Position numbers and translations under genes: made by a program
NCBI GenBank assembly: GCA_030141605.1
Contig: JAQGDQ010001090.1
Coordinates: 1 to 63,936, forward strand
Reading direction: 5' to 3'
DNA: 63,936 nucleotides
Source: Tubiluchus corallicola
Taxonomy: Eukaryota > Priapulida > Priapulimorpha > Priapulimorphida > Tubiluchidae
In this document: in pieces, positions 1 to 11,469 of the stretch
How positions within the stretch are numbered: the stretch's first letter is position 1
Layout: every line of letters begins with the position of its first letter
The notes under the pieces: generated by a model
Seen by the model: the letters and a program-made list of their open reading frames with translations, nothing else
Told to the model about the DNA's origin: nothing
Databases searched by the model: none

Positions 1-4
1 TCAC

Positions 5-31
5 CTGTGGTATGGAGTACATGTCGGTAAC
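5..31 (-). CDS. Possible 27-nt microexon of a gene running off the left edge
   Basis: On the minus strand a 27-nt segment is bounded by an acceptor-like CTTGACTCAG and a donor-like CAG/GTGA. One frame reads nine residues, VTDMYSIPQ. Only 27 nt are visible, no family can be assigned, and chance AG/GT pairs are common in AT-rich DNA, so this is a weak candidate. Donor-like sites further right on the same strand (see 3500-5207) would fit an upstream start, but no continuous model can be built. Confidence 0.2.
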
Positions 32-1221
32 CTGAGTCAAGACAAAGTAAAGATTACTACGTTGTGCACCAGTAACAAGTCTGTCTCAAAATAAATCATT
101 AAATTAATAACTTACTTGCAATCAGTTAGTAAAACTTTACCTAGCAAAAGTTACAGCTAAAAGGCAAGAGGTAATCAGTGAGCATTCAATCACCATGCTT
201 GACTGAAATTCAGGGCTTAACTGGATTCTCTATACAGAGGCCCATGAGCCAGTGAGGCACTGTTATTATTGGTGACCAGGCTCTTATCACAGTAGCAGCT
301 TGTAGGCAAATATGAAAAGGTGGGACTTTTTCATTTGTGAGGTGTTTCCCTTTAATTCAACTTTTTTTAGTTTCCCAACAATTAACTAATATGCAATTAT
401 AAACCAGATTCACACTAAAAACAAGCGTAACTAAAAATTCTTAATAACCACACGCCACCGCCAACACACTGACTGACAATCTAGACTAATACATTCACTC
501 ATTGCTAATTGGTCAAAATCAAATGCTACAAAATCACTCTGTTTTTAAGAATTTAAAGAAGCTTCAATATAAAACTTCCTTTTCCGTCTAATAGAAGGCG
601 TCAAATGTTTTGTGGACTAAGGGTTATGTACCCTAATATGCGTGCCAGTGCTCACTGCTCAGACAACTACATACAGCACTGGTGTTACCACCTAATAAAA
701 TTGTCATGTAAAAAGCTGTCTTGTGAGCCTTTGAGAAACTGAACAAAAAGTTAAAATGTGATTTAACCTAAAAAGACATCACACAAAGACTCAAATTACC
801 CAGTGAAATGAGACAGTTTCAAGAATACTTCTAGCCACCTAAATAGCCAATTCATTAGAGAATGCACTTAGGTCATAATTACATATTCTACTCATGCAAG
901 TGCAGTTATCTGCATTTTTAACTCTGAATAATGGTAGATTCCCCCCATAGCCGCGGGGCAAAGTTGCGTTTTTTTACATGTATTGTTCACAGAAACACGA
1001 GCATTGTATTCGCATTATTCATCAGAAACGGTTGCTGAATACAATGCGATATTTCAGACATGTTTGAAGGTGAAGGTATTCCTTGCACATTCTTGCCACG
1101 CTCATGGCTAAAATCAGTCACAGTTTTTCCTAATTCGTTTGCAAACAAGCCATGAGAAATCAAGTAACTAAAGTAACTACACTCAAATTTAGCAAACTAA
1201 ATGCAACACACTGTTCCACCA
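32..1221. other. Unassigned AT-rich sequence
   Basis: I see no open frame with coding character, no recognisable repeat and no RNA gene in this stretch. It may be intronic if the left-edge microexon is real. Confidence 0.5.
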
Positions 1222-1228
1222 AGAGACA

Positions 1229-1280
<52 letters not shown>

Positions 1281-1309
1281 ATATATATATATATAGAGAG
1301 AAGACATAC

Positions 1310-1341
<32 letters not shown>

Positions 1342-1346
1342 CATAC

Positions 1347-1392
<46 letters not shown>

Positions 1393-1397
1393 CATAC

Positions 1398-1438
<41 letters not shown>

Positions 1439-1440
1439 CA

Positions 1441-1489
<49 letters not shown>

Positions 1490-1543
1490 AGAGAGAGAGA
1501 GAGAGAGACATACTATATATATATATATATATAAAAAAACAAC

Positions 1544-1583
<40 letters not shown>

Positions 1584-1585
1584 CA

Positions 1586-1656
<71 letters not shown>

Positions 1657-1731
1657 GATATATATATATATATATATATATAAATATATATATATAATAT
1701 ATATATATATATAAAAAGAGAGAAGAGAACA

Positions 1732-1780
<49 letters not shown>

Positions 1781-1826
1781 CAACTATATATATATATATA
1801 TATATAGAGAGAGAAAAGAGAAGACA

Positions 1827-1867
<41 letters not shown>

Positions 1868-1889
1868 AGAGAGAGAGAGAGAGACATAC

Positions 1890-1926
<37 letters not shown>
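1222..1926. repeat. Compound (AT)n/(GA)n microsatellite ending in (GT)n
   Basis: About 700 bp of alternating AT and GA runs. The motif GACATACTATATA recurs as an anchor between runs (near 1226, 1303, 1339, 1437, 1507, 1583, 1825), so a compound unit appears to have been duplicated repeatedly rather than one dinucleotide run expanding. It closes with a (GT)n tract at about 1896-1926. Open frames here on the minus strand are products of the dinucleotide repeat, not genes. Confidence 0.95.
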
Positions 1927-1927
<1 letters not shown>

Positions 1928-1928
1928 C

Positions 1929-2694
1929 AGGGTTGCCAGACATCCCTTATATACGGGACACGTCCCATATGATATCTGATAATTTTGTCCCCTATTCCAT
2001 ACTGACCTTTCAGGGACACCCAAACGTCCCATATTTAGTTCATTTTCAAATTTCGTAATAAAAATGCATGTTTACTGCCTTTTTTGGTAATTGGTGTAAA
2101 GTAATTAGATTTTCTTTTCTCAGATTCTCTTGACGAAAATAACCCAAATGTAGCGAGGAAACTAATGTTGCTAGAAATGTAAACAAAACTGATGTGTTTG
2201 CTGTCTGATTGCAACAACTTTAGTTGCTATGGTTACCGTTTTGCTCTCCAGCCTAATTTTTTTTTACTTTATTTGCTGTATTGTTTGTGTTAAATATTAA
2301 TTTTCAAAATTATTTTCGTTTACATTTTTTTATTGTCTCTATTGAACAAGAATTTTGAATGATTTCACTTTCTCAGAATTTCTGATAGTTACCTATATTG
2401 CCCGTATTAAATAATAATAATAATTCTCTGTTGTCTGTATTAAATAAATGTTTTCAAATGAATTTTTACAGAATTTTTTTAGCTTGCATTAAATAAATTT
2501 CAAATCATTTTACTTTCGTTTTCCTCGTAACACATTAAAATTGTTGCTTTATGTTTTTAACTCATGTCTTTATTCTTATATAATACATAGGTCTGCATGT
2601 GTAGGTATGTACAAATTTATATACATGTATATAGTACTATAGCGAGGGATTTGAAGGGTGTCCCGTATTTCTAATTTTCTAATCTGGCAACCCT
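1929..2694. mobile_element. Non-autonomous DNA transposon with AGGGTTGCCAGA termini
   Basis: The left end AGGGTTGCCAGA (1929-1940) is matched by its exact reverse complement TCTGGCAACCCT (2683-2694). A second block ACGGGACAC just inside the left end matches GTGTCCCGT inside the right end. The 766-bp interior is AT-rich and non-coding. It lies directly after the (GT)n run. The superfamily is not clear from the ends alone and I could not identify a target-site duplication. Confidence 0.75.
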
Positions 2695-3099
2695 AATATA
2701 TGGAAACTGAGAGTCAAATCAACTTACAAGCCGGCACCGTCAGTTCAAATTCTATTCAAACCAACTTTGGGAGCATTTAGTTTGCGTAAAATATGCGGAA
2801 AACATTGCAAGCAAAAAACGCACCTACCGCAATGCCTAAGCCTAATTTCTTATTTTACGCTTTAAAGCTAATTTGATAAGTCGGCAAATCAAATAAATAC
2901 GATCTAGTACATAGCAAGTATGTAACAATTTCCGATTCTAAGAACTTTTTCCTCTATAGAGATACTCCACTACATCAGTTAACTTAGCACAAAACACAAT
3001 ATAACAGGTTTCAACTTCCACATTGTGCATCTGATACTAAGTACACAGACTCAACTTTCATCTACCCCCGCCCCTGACTCCATAAAATGATTAAAAATG

Positions 3100-3460
3100 A
3101 AATTTTTTTAAAAAATTATGTAATACGTGTTATGTTAGTTTTGTAATGTCAAATGTATAAATAGTGTAAATGTAATGAGTGAAATTTATGTAATGTAAAG
3201 CATGTTTCTGTTAATTGTGTCATGTCAAATGTATATATAGCGTAAAATATGTCATGTAAAATTTAATGTACTTTTGTAATATTGTTTTGTAAAAATATTT
3301 TAATATGGTGTTTGTAAATATGTTCATTTATTGTATATAATTAGGCCTTAGTTTTGCACTTTAATTTTTTTAGTATGCACTGGACGCATTTGTCTTGAAC
3401 AGTGTTGTTATCTTAACATTACGCTGAGGTTTACTCAATTTTATTATAATGAGTGAATCA
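3100..3460 (+). mobile_element. LINE 3'-UTR-like fragment
   Basis: The stretch around 3352-3405 contains TGCACTGGACGCATTTG followed by GAACAGTGT. Nearly the same pair (TGCACCAGACGCATTTG, GAACAGTGT) occurs at about 12380-12410, downstream of a LINE reverse-transcriptase C-terminus. I read this as a decayed 3' end of the same non-LTR family; no coding part is left. A short (AT)n run follows at 3468-3487. Confidence 0.4.
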
Positions 3461-3499
3461 TTTAATTAATATATATATATATATATACAAGAAAATTAC

Positions 3500-5207
3500 T
3501 GTCTTTGTACTGATTAAACATACAAATGCAAATTTCGACAAACACCACACAGTGTTTTCTGCTACAAGTGAAAAATGGCGCAAACTTTTTAACTGCATTT
3601 ATAACATTTAGATAACTGCATTTACTCTTAGTTGTAATAAATGGTGTTGAGTATCTTTTAAGTAGTTTTATACAAATAGGTGTATTAGCTTTATATAAAT
3701 TTTTAACTTCAAGTTGCCAGACATGTGCCTGTACATGAACAGTTTCACTACCAACAAAATCATCAGACATTGCAGTAATCAACAAAACAAAACTTCTATT
3801 ATACAAATATTGCTACAGAAAAACTTACCTCATTAAAAAACCACAAGAACTAAAATGTTACTCCACTCTTTTACTTCACTCGGTAGTAGATTATCTCGAT
3901 AAATTTTATAAACTTCTCGAAGTGTTAATGCAGTTACATAATGCTTCAGACTGCAAAATTTCAAGGTTGGTACACTAATGCATTCATTTACTGCAGTTTT
4001 CGCTTTGCTTCAGGTAATTAAAGTTCACGCAACATTGCGAGACGTTCTTTATTTCATAAGCACGTTGCAACGATGTTGCTGTCTTTTCACCAACTGATCT
4101 GTACTGTACTGTATAAACTCTAGACTACAGTTTGCACAATTCTGACTGCTGACAAGCCAGTAGCAGACTGAGCTTGTGCCAGACTCCACTGGGAGCTACT
4201 CTGCAATTCTCCCACGCGCGTCCAACCACATTCTTGAATGCTAAAACTTCAGCCAAAGCGTTGGCTGTCGGACGTACTATGCAACCAGCAAAAATATTGG
4301 CAACTGACGCGTTCACCAACACACGTGTATCAGACTATGCGTAAACTATATTTATTATTGTTCGAAAAAGCAACCACTAAAAGCAAAGCAACGATGAACA
4401 AATTTTGAAAATGAACGATTTTTCTAGTAAATAGAATAGAAAAAATCAAGACGTCTTTATGCTTAGAGCTGGTGAATAGTGACAACAGAAAAATGTACAC
4501 TGATAAGACAAAATAGACACGCCCCCAGATAACTCACCTCACTTGCTACTGTAATACTGCAAATACTTTAAGCGTTCTCAGTCCAAGCGATAGAAGATTA
4601 CTCACCTGTGAAAAGTTCTTTAGAAATTTAAACCACTGGCAACTTTACTCCGGGTTGCTTTCATGAATGCCAATTTACCGCGAGAATGCGACAACCAGCG
4701 TTGTTGCGGCAGTATTTCAATTTTCAATGCTGCTGCGACATCTAGTGAGGGCAACATGAACCTTCGCTTAAGTATGGTAATGTGGGTACATATTTCAGCG
4801 ATTTTCGCTTTTTTCTCGTAGTACTCTTTCTCAGAAGCAAAGACGACGTTATCAGAGGTAAACATTTTCAAAAGCAAGGTCTGGTAGTGCCTACAAAACA
4901 AATGTGCTAAAACAGTGGTCCTCAGTTGCTTGTTCGTCACCGAAATTTGAAACTTGAACAGAGAAACCTTTCCCTACTGAGAAACAGGATTAGGGCGAAG
5001 TTTCAAGAAAATAATTTCCACTTCAGGCACACCTACTTCTCTATCTCCGTCTTTTCATGGGTTTTTTATGTGCATTTGGGCAGACTGCAAGTCAGAAGCC
5101 AGCGACGAGACGCTGATGAACTGAATCGTAAAAACTGTCTTCGGTTTACGTAAGTTTCGTTAACGTGAGACATAACCGAAGGCACATGAAGTCTTTCCTC
5201 AGTTAGG
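3500..5207. other. Gene-poor stretch with several donor-like sites on both strands
   Basis: Strong splice-donor matches on the minus strand occur near 3829 (GAG/GTAAGT), 4538 (GAG/GTGAGT) and 4606 (CACAG/GTGAGT), and on the plus strand at 5151 (AC/GTAAGT). Short open frames here (4125-4322 minus, 4620-4940 minus, 4926-5153 plus) resemble no family I know. The area could be a divergent promoter with untranslated first exons, but no TATA box or continuous gene model is visible. Confidence 0.25.
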
Positions 5208-5290
5208 TCAGCGATCACCCATCGATTTACTAATCAGAGTGGGTGCTGCTTAACCTTGCAGCAAATCACACGCTGTGATCATTCGGCTAT
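5208..5290 (-). mobile_element. 5S rRNA-derived retroposon fragment
   Basis: Read on the minus strand the segment contains GGTTAAGCAGC and then GATTAGTAAATCGATGGG with TGATCGC. This follows the internal part of eukaryotic 5S rRNA (AAGTTAAGCAGC, GGTTAGTACTTGGATGGG, TGACCGCC). Upstream it also resembles the copy at 22170-22262 (CGTGTG block). It is too diverged for a functional 5S gene, so a 5S-promoter SINE remnant is the better reading. Confidence 0.55.
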
Positions 5291-5671
5291 TCTCAAAAAC
5301 AACCCAGTAGACTGTTATAAACCAGATGATAACACACGTGATATCTATCGTGCATCCCTAGCTAGGCCTATAGACCAGTTATTAATTTATCATGAGTTAA
5401 ATGAAGTATACCAAAGCCGTAACACGTAAATCGATCACTCCAGACAAGTAGATTTGAGGCACCATAGTCTAGTGGGAAAACGAACAAACAACTTCCGTGC
5501 CACTGAGAATAATTCTCCGCCTGTTAATTCCATTATAACGACATCATCATCAGCGAATCGCGACATTAAAGGGTAAGAGAACCATATTTATACAAAGCTA
5601 AACATCGTCTTGAAACTTTATATTATCTACGTAGTGCCTTACCACGCACAGAACTTTAGGAGCAACGTTGT
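5291..5671. other. Unassigned spacer
   Basis: I see nothing recognisable here. Confidence 0.4.
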
Positions 5672-6700
5672 TTTAAAGGACAAGAAAAGAGGCACCTGAA
5701 GTAGGTTTTAGAAAAATCGCCTTGAAAAATTATACTACTTTACAGCAATTTTATGCATACATCGTACTTGCACTGAAAGGAATTTTCGTTTATTTTCATT
5801 TTAAATCTCGCAATTCTGTTCCGACGGCGCCATTACATGACGTCAGAACGCCACGTAAATCGGGGGAAGAAAAGGCAATGTTAAATTATGACCCAAAAAA
5901 CTTTCCATGCAAATCTATATAACTAGCACTTCACTTACCTGCTGGAAAGACTATGTAACTAGACTAATAATTTAAAATATTTGTGCCAATTGGTAAAATG
6001 TCGCTGACTCACCCTCCAGGGTGCGCCACTCACTAGCCAAAAACGCTAGTTTTTAATCTTTCTGACAAGATACACTAATTTAAAATTTTACTTAATTAGC
6101 AACATGTATGCTACGAATGCTCTGATTATTTTTTCAAACTTTACTTAATGTTATCAAAACTTGTTTCAAAAGACCTACCTTTAAAATGGCTGCGCCTAAC
6201 TGTCATCGTGGGAGTTTAAATTTACACGTTTTATACAGCGTTACGGCTAATGCAAGCCATGCATACGAAAAGGCAGTATGTAAGTGGTATAAAATTTCGA
6301 GACGAGACTGTAAGTGAAGGGTTTTCTTGTGCTACGTCTTGCAAGTTTAAGATTTTGCGATGATCGCTAAGGGCAGCCATTTTGACGACAAGTTCTTTGA
6401 AACAAGCTTTGATAACATTACATAAAGTTTAAAAAAATAACCAGAACATTTGTAGCACACTCTTCGCTAACTTAAGCAAAAGTTTTAATTACTTTACCTT
6501 GTCAATAAGACTAATAATTTGTTTTTTGGTGAGTCAGTGACGTTCTGCAAGTTCACGGGAACAGTTAAATAACTAAGAATTTTCTTTCGTAGTTACATAA
6601 GTTTTTCAAACGGATGAGCGTAATGTACATAATATAACTTTGTGTGGAACGTTCTTTGGAGGTATAGTTTAAAATTGCCTTTTAATCCACTTTAACTTTG
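5672..6700. mobile_element. Interspersed repeat family A, copy 1
   Basis: The left end (AAAGGACAAG, then GGCACCTGAAGTAGG) is shared with a second copy at 31674-32185, as is much of the interior up to the block near 6520. Inside this copy, 6058-6210 and about 6355-6515 form an imperfect inverted repeat (for example GTTATCAAAACTTGTTTC against GAAACAAGCTTTGATAAC). It is probably a miniature DNA transposon with TTAA-like ends; exact borders are uncertain. Confidence 0.55.
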
Positions 6701-6857
6701 CAAATACGCAAAAAAGTGTTGAGTCAAGCTGAAAATTTAATGAATAAAATGAGGCAAAGCCGTCTGTTCATACCTAGGTTAAGTTAACCTATAATTAAGT
6801 AAAATTTGTAAAATGTACCAGCATTTGTCTTCCCATAAACTACACTAAGAAGCGCAC

Positions 6858-7471
6858 GTGAAATTTAAAACTGTATATTAAGCACGAAATAACTTTCAAA
6901 ACAATACTTGTTGTGGTTTACTGGATTCAGGATGTGTATAAATCGCATTACACAACAGCAGACACATGCTTGTGTTCAGTACTTTCTATTGCCATTACCG
7001 CTTTAATCAGACTTTACATAAACAGAGATTACTTTAAAGGAGGAACCAACCATCAAACAACACGTACTGCATTTTAATATGCAATTAAAAATGTTGAAAT
7101 CACCACACAAAATATGCGCATAGAATGCTTTGCTTAAAAATGTTAAAAAATTTAAATATTTTTTATTTCCCGCCAAACGAACGTCACGGCCGGAAAAAAT
7201 GACGTAAAATGATGTCTGCTGAGCAGCGTGAATGCCGCGGAGGTAAGTGTTATTCGGGGGTTGGTTCCTCCTTTAAAGTAATCTCTGTTTATGCAAAGTC
7301 TGATTAAAGCGGTAATGGCAATAGAAACTACAGAAGACAAGCATGTGTCTGCTGTTTCAATTCGATTGTCAGTGTGGGTAATGCGATTTATTCACATCTT
7401 GAATCCAGTAAACCACAACAAGTATTGTTTTGAAAATTTATTTCGTGTTCCGTATACAGTTTAAATTTCAC
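6858..7471. repeat. Long inverted repeat (foldback element)
   Basis: The left arm 6858-7051 and the right arm 7259-7471 are reverse complements over about 200 bp with high identity, including the inner ends GGAGGAACCAACC and GGTTGGTTCC. The right arm has about 22 extra bases relative to the left. The 207-bp spacer is unique and contains CCGCGG. A transcript would fold into a long hairpin. A foldback-type miniature transposon is the likely origin. Confidence 0.9.
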
Positions 7472-7798
7472 TTGGTGAAGATACGCGTTGCAAAATTTCT
7501 ACAGTTCACTCAGCACGTCATTCTAGCATTGTATTTAACTGTGTTTATGTAAAAATTAAGTCATTTGATCAATTACGACCAAGGTTAAAGTGGTTACATA
7601 GCTTTAATTCACAGGATTATACCGTAAATGGTATACATTAATTGTTGTAATTAATTTACAGACTTTTGTTGACTTTTAGAGTCGCATGTAAACTTGCCAG
7701 CACGTAGTAGGCAGAGATTACTTAGTTTATAGTAGAGTGGGTTACTTAGTTTATAGAGATCGCTCTATAAGTCAAAAAAGATTACTGAACCATCTAGC

Positions 7799-8020
7799 AG
7801 AATAAGTAATAGTAATAGTAATAGTAATGGTAATGGTAATGGTAATGGTAATGGTAATGGTAATGGTAATGGTAACGGTAACGGTAACGGTAACGGTAAC
7901 GGTAACGGTAACGGTAACGGTAACGGTAACGGTAACGGTAACGGTAACGGTAACGGTAACGGTAACGGTAACGGTAACGGTAACGGTAACAGTAACAGTA
8001 ACAGTAATAGTAATAGTAAT
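7799..8020. repeat. (GGTAAC)n hexanucleotide array with layered variants
   Basis: About 37 hexamers. Going inward from both edges the unit changes from AGTAAT to variants with G or C (GGTAAT on the left, AGTAAC on the right) and then to a pure GGTAAC core. Open frames translating as LP, VT or MV dipeptides are repeat artefacts. The unit is not a known telomere repeat. Confidence 0.98.
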
Positions 8021-8139
8021 TTTATTTTCCTCCATAAATTTACAATGATTTGACAATAAAATGCACAAAAATACAAACGAACATGGGAGAAAGGGTGGCG
8101 AAAAACCAAAGGTTATCGAGTCAACCATAAGTGCTTATA

Positions 8140-8345
8140 TCGCAGGGAAACCGGATGACGCCATTTTTCGTCTAAAATGAGTGCGCCCAAGCGTGAAGTA
8201 ACGGCAACTTTACATTGATTTTACTGATTATATAAGGTGGTTATCACAGTTTTATTGCTGAGACTTTCTAACATTTTTTCAAGTTTTAGAGTAAGCGCAA
8301 CTTCCTGAGAGACTTGACTTTTGCTTTAAACATGAGTGTACTTGA
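8140..8345. mobile_element. Interspersed repeat fragment related to 43100-43240
   Basis: Blocks such as ATGACG, GCGCCCAA and GATTTTACTGATTATA followed by GTTATCACAGTTTTATT resemble the sequence at about 43110-43220 in the same order. The relationship is by eye and diverged. The function is unknown and nothing is coding. Confidence 0.35.
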
Positions 8346-8549
8346 AACACATCAGAATCAATATGCCGCAACTGAAAAATAGAAGACCGCCTAATTGGAC
8401 TCGCGGTGGCGCTGCTATGCCCTAGATAAAACACGTTTGCAAGAGTGGTAGGAGCTTTTCTGCTCTTCTATTAGCTGTATTTTAGATGAATTGTAACCTT
8501 TATACTTATTGCAAAAAAAAACTGAAAAGTAATCCTGAGCTATCTACAC

Positions 8550-9036
8550 CAGGGGTGTGCAAATTGCGGCCCGGGGGGCAAATTGCGGCCCGCCGAGAGA
8601 ATTTGTGCGGCCAGCAAAGAGATTTGTCAAGCTAATGAAAGTGCGGCCCGGGTGATTAATTGAGTGTATCCAGCTGAAGTCCGTGCCACGATCCCAAAGA
8701 TAATGCGTGTAGTTTTTTCTACTAGATCGGATGCTATTAACCCTTACAAGACGGTTGTAGCTTAATGTCACTGTACTACACAGACTGTGTGATACACATT
8801 ACTAATATGCATTGTAATGAAATTACCACTATCTGTCCTGAAAGTAGAAATATATGGTTTGTAATATAAATGTTAATAACTTCTAAAATGGTTTTTTGAG
8901 TGTAGTAGTCATGATGTACGCAGGTCGGATGCCAATAAAAATCGTTATTAGGCCCTTCTGTACTTGGCTCCTTGATCAAACTGCAGGAATTGCGGGAGAG
9001 TTTAGTGTGGCTAGTCAGATAATTTGCACACCTCTG
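8550..9036. mobile_element. hAT-type miniature transposon
   Basis: The left end CAGGGGTGTGCAAATTGCGG is mirrored by TTTGCACACCTCTG at the right end. The internal GCGGCCCG motif next to the end is typical of hAT (Charlie-like) non-autonomous elements. The flanking octamers ATCTACAC (8542-8549) and ATCTAGAG (9037-9044) agree at 6 of 8 positions, as expected for an aged 8-bp target-site duplication. The 487-bp interior has no transposase. Confidence 0.85.
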
Positions 9037-9217
9037 ATCTAGAGTGATCTAGATTTCTGACTGCAACTACACAGTCTTGGGTTCGATACTATAATAGGGG
9101 CTGTCAACCTTTATGTTATTCGTTGTTTGTGTGCACCGTAAGTCGTTAAATAGTCATTAGTACTGTGCTGTCTGTTAAACTATCGACTGTAAATTAATCT
9201 TGTCCTGTTAGTTTTAA

Positions 9218-9678
9218 ACCTTTCATACCCGTTGTATCCCGTGGGAGACGAGAATATTTTCTGCCTTTAAAATTAATAAAATTTTAAAACTGACAGTTAT
9301 TTGATCTGTTAATAGTTATTTTGATTTAAGCCAATAACAATAGACTAAAAATGGTGATAAAATGGCAAACTAGAAAATCTACATAGCATAAAAAACTGTG
9401 CAAGGTACAGTACTTTAGAGACGACTTTGTACAGATCAGCATAGCATGCATACTAAATGTCTTAAATACTTTAAAAAATTATCAGCAGTTGTAAAATGAA
9501 GCACATTTTATGCTTAAATTAAATCCCAATGTATCCCGTGGGATACAGGCTATATTTAGCACGCGGGCACAGGTAAAAAAAAAATAATTATTACGTGTAA
9601 ACAAGATGAGCATACTGAACAAAAGTACCAAGCCAAATTTTTTTTTCTTATTAAAAAAATAATTTGGGACTGAAAGGG
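9218..9678. mobile_element. TTAA-flanked miniature transposon, family B copy 1
   Basis: It is flanked by TTAA at 9214-9217 and 9679-9682, with ends ACCTTTCATACCCG and GGGACTGAAAGGG. A near-identical, longer copy lies at 38943-39479. TTAA targets and CCCTTT-type ends are characteristic of piggyBac-superfamily elements. No transposase is encoded. Confidence 0.85.
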
Positions 9679-9689
9679 TTAAGACCGGA

Positions 9690-10070
9690 GACTTGAAAAT
9701 CAGCTGTTCTTCAAAGTAGACCGTTGACAAACGAGCACAGAATTCTGTCTAGAATAAACGTCTCGGGGTGCTGACGGAACAAGGCCAGAATTATTAAATG
9801 TTTAAAACCAAACCTGGCTGAAAATGAGAAATCGTAAAAATGTTGGGACAGAGTCTAGAATTGAATGCGGAATCTTTGGACTACATCAAAGGCATGGCAC
9901 TAGACCACATAGTCCCTTGTAATGAAGGCCGCCCTTAATCTAACCCAATCCACCGCCAAACAGTCTGAAATTTCTTACTACATCAATTCACACAAATTTG
10001 ATTTCTTTTTTATAATTAATTTAAAACCCCGAATAACCCATTAACAGAAGAACTACTACTGTCATCACAA
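9690..10070. other. Unassigned spacer
   Basis: I see no gene or clear repeat here. Confidence 0.4.
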
Positions 10071-10074
10071 TGGC

Positions 10075-10140
10075 AGTGAAGTCTAGTAGCCATAGCGTTA
10101 GACTTGCAGTCCAAAAGTCCGTAGTTCAAATACAGATATT
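10075..10140 (+). mobile_element. tRNA-like SINE remnant
   Basis: The order TAGCCATAGCGTTAGACTTG, GCAGTCCAAAAGTC and AGTTCAAATAC follows the D-arm, anticodon-arm and T-arm (B-box) layout of a tRNA, but the stems are incomplete. It is best read as a tRNA-derived SINE head, not a functional tRNA. Confidence 0.4.
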
Positions 10141-10220
10141 GCCCGACTTTTTCAGTTCTCCAAAAAATTAACGATTTTGGGGTTCATTTCCATTAAATTT
10201 TGTCTGTTATTACTAGACAA

Positions 10221-10651
10221 TAGGGGTGAGCATCGAATAATCTCGTTCGAATCGAATTCGAACGCTCGAATTCGATTCGAACGAGTTTTTTAGTTCGAAC
10301 TCGATTCGAATCCAAAACTATGGATTCGAATAATTCAGCATTTCAATCACACATGTTCTTTATCACTAAAACGATTGAAACATCATGCAATTAGCATAAT
10401 TTAGCAGTGATTTCTGTGCACAATTTTAAAGAAATTACTAGTCGTTTTACTGCAGAACAAACTCTAGTGATATGCATGATCTTTGTAAGACTAATTTTTA
10501 CTGGTGGCTCGAAAACTTGTTCGAAAATCTTTCGATCTCAATTCGAATTCGGTTCGAATTCGAAACATTGAAGTTCGGTTCGGTTCGAATTCGAAAGTCA
10601 CAAATTCGGTTCGATTCGAATTCGCTTTCTGGTAGAGAATGCTCACCCCTT
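10221..10651. mobile_element. hAT-type miniature transposon, GAATTCGAA-rich family copy 1
   Basis: A perfect 8-bp target-site duplication CTAGACAA flanks it (10213-10220 and 10652-10659). The ends are TAGGGGTGAGCATCG and GAATGCTCACCCCTT. Just inside both ends are clusters of TTCGAA/GAATTC that are themselves self-complementary. Sister copies lie at 39534-40019 and 45973-46330. Small open frames within it recur in the 45973 copy and are repeat by-products. Confidence 0.9.
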
Positions 10652-10659
10652 CTAGACAA

Positions 10660-11100
10660 GCCTGAATAATCTAAGATTAAAATATATAAAAATAATTAAG
10701 TTTATTAATACTTCCAAAAAGTGCAGCGTTAAATAGGATAACCTTTTCCACTTCACTGTTTCGTCACAAAACCCAGGGGCGAATTAAAAGTTTCAGGGAC
10801 GTAAGACTACCAACAAGCAAAAGGCCTAAACGTGCTCAACTACACATCCAATGGTGCTGTACTGCTATACTTGTTCATCTAATGTACTCATGCGGAATCT
10901 AAAACTGTATCTATTAGCTGAAAAATAATATCATATTCATGTACAGCATTGGTCGGTTTACCATTAAACTTTTATGAAATTATTAGTGTGTCTGTTCTTC
11001 AGTTTTTGTATAGACTAATCCACATTTTTTTCATTACAGGCACTTAAAAACATTTATAGTTAAAATACCACAACTTTATTAACACTTTTAATTTATATAG
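10660..11100. other. Unassigned AT-rich spacer
   Basis: I see nothing recognisable between the hAT element and the inverted repeat at 11103. Confidence 0.4.
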
Positions 11101-11102
11101 TT

Positions 11103-11245
11103 AAAAATCGTGTCAAACACTTCGACAGAGCTACTGCTGTCATCATCAGTGGTAAATTTTTACATAACTGGTCGTATGTTCATGTAAAAATTTAACACTG
11201 ATGATGACAGCAGTAGTTCTGTCGAAACGTTTGACATGATTTTTT
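11103..11245. repeat. Near-perfect inverted repeat with a 16-bp loop
   Basis: Arms 11103-11165 and 11182-11245 pair over about 63 bp with few mismatches; their centre contains ACTGCTGTCATCATCAGTG. The RNA would form a long hairpin. It could be a foldback transposon or a small-RNA precursor; the sequence does not decide. Confidence 0.9.
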
Positions 11246-11469
11246 AAACTATGCAAATAAAAAGACTTATAAGCAGTCTTTGTAAACCAACTGCAACAAT
11301 GACCACAAAAAGACAAAAGGCTGGACTCACAAAAGTCACATCAAGGCAACAGTCACTTGCTTAACTGAATACCAACCAAACTTATATAAAGACAACGGCG
11401 ACTTTTAAAAATATTTTCACAAGATTGAAGACTCGTCGTAAAGTAACCACTATTTGACATAATTTTATA

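Noticed and set aside
1346-2032. YIYIYI/SLSLSL minus-strand frames
   Set aside because: Translations of AT and GA dinucleotide runs.
4620-4940. 106-codon minus-strand frame
   Set aside because: No family resemblance, and the frame stops before the nearby donor; at most an untranslated exon.
7765-8128. LP-, VT- and MV-dipeptide proteins on both strands
   Set aside because: Translations of the GGTAAC hexamer array in several frames at once.
9050-9095. B-box-like GGGTTCGATACT after CTGCAACTACACAGTC
   Set aside because: Only the T-arm half is tRNA-like; not enough to call a SINE or tRNA.
10472-10669. Shared frame with CKTNFYWWLENL also seen at 45713-46185 on the minus strand
   Set aside because: The frame lies inside copies of the same hAT-type miniature transposon; similarity reflects element copying, not a gene family.
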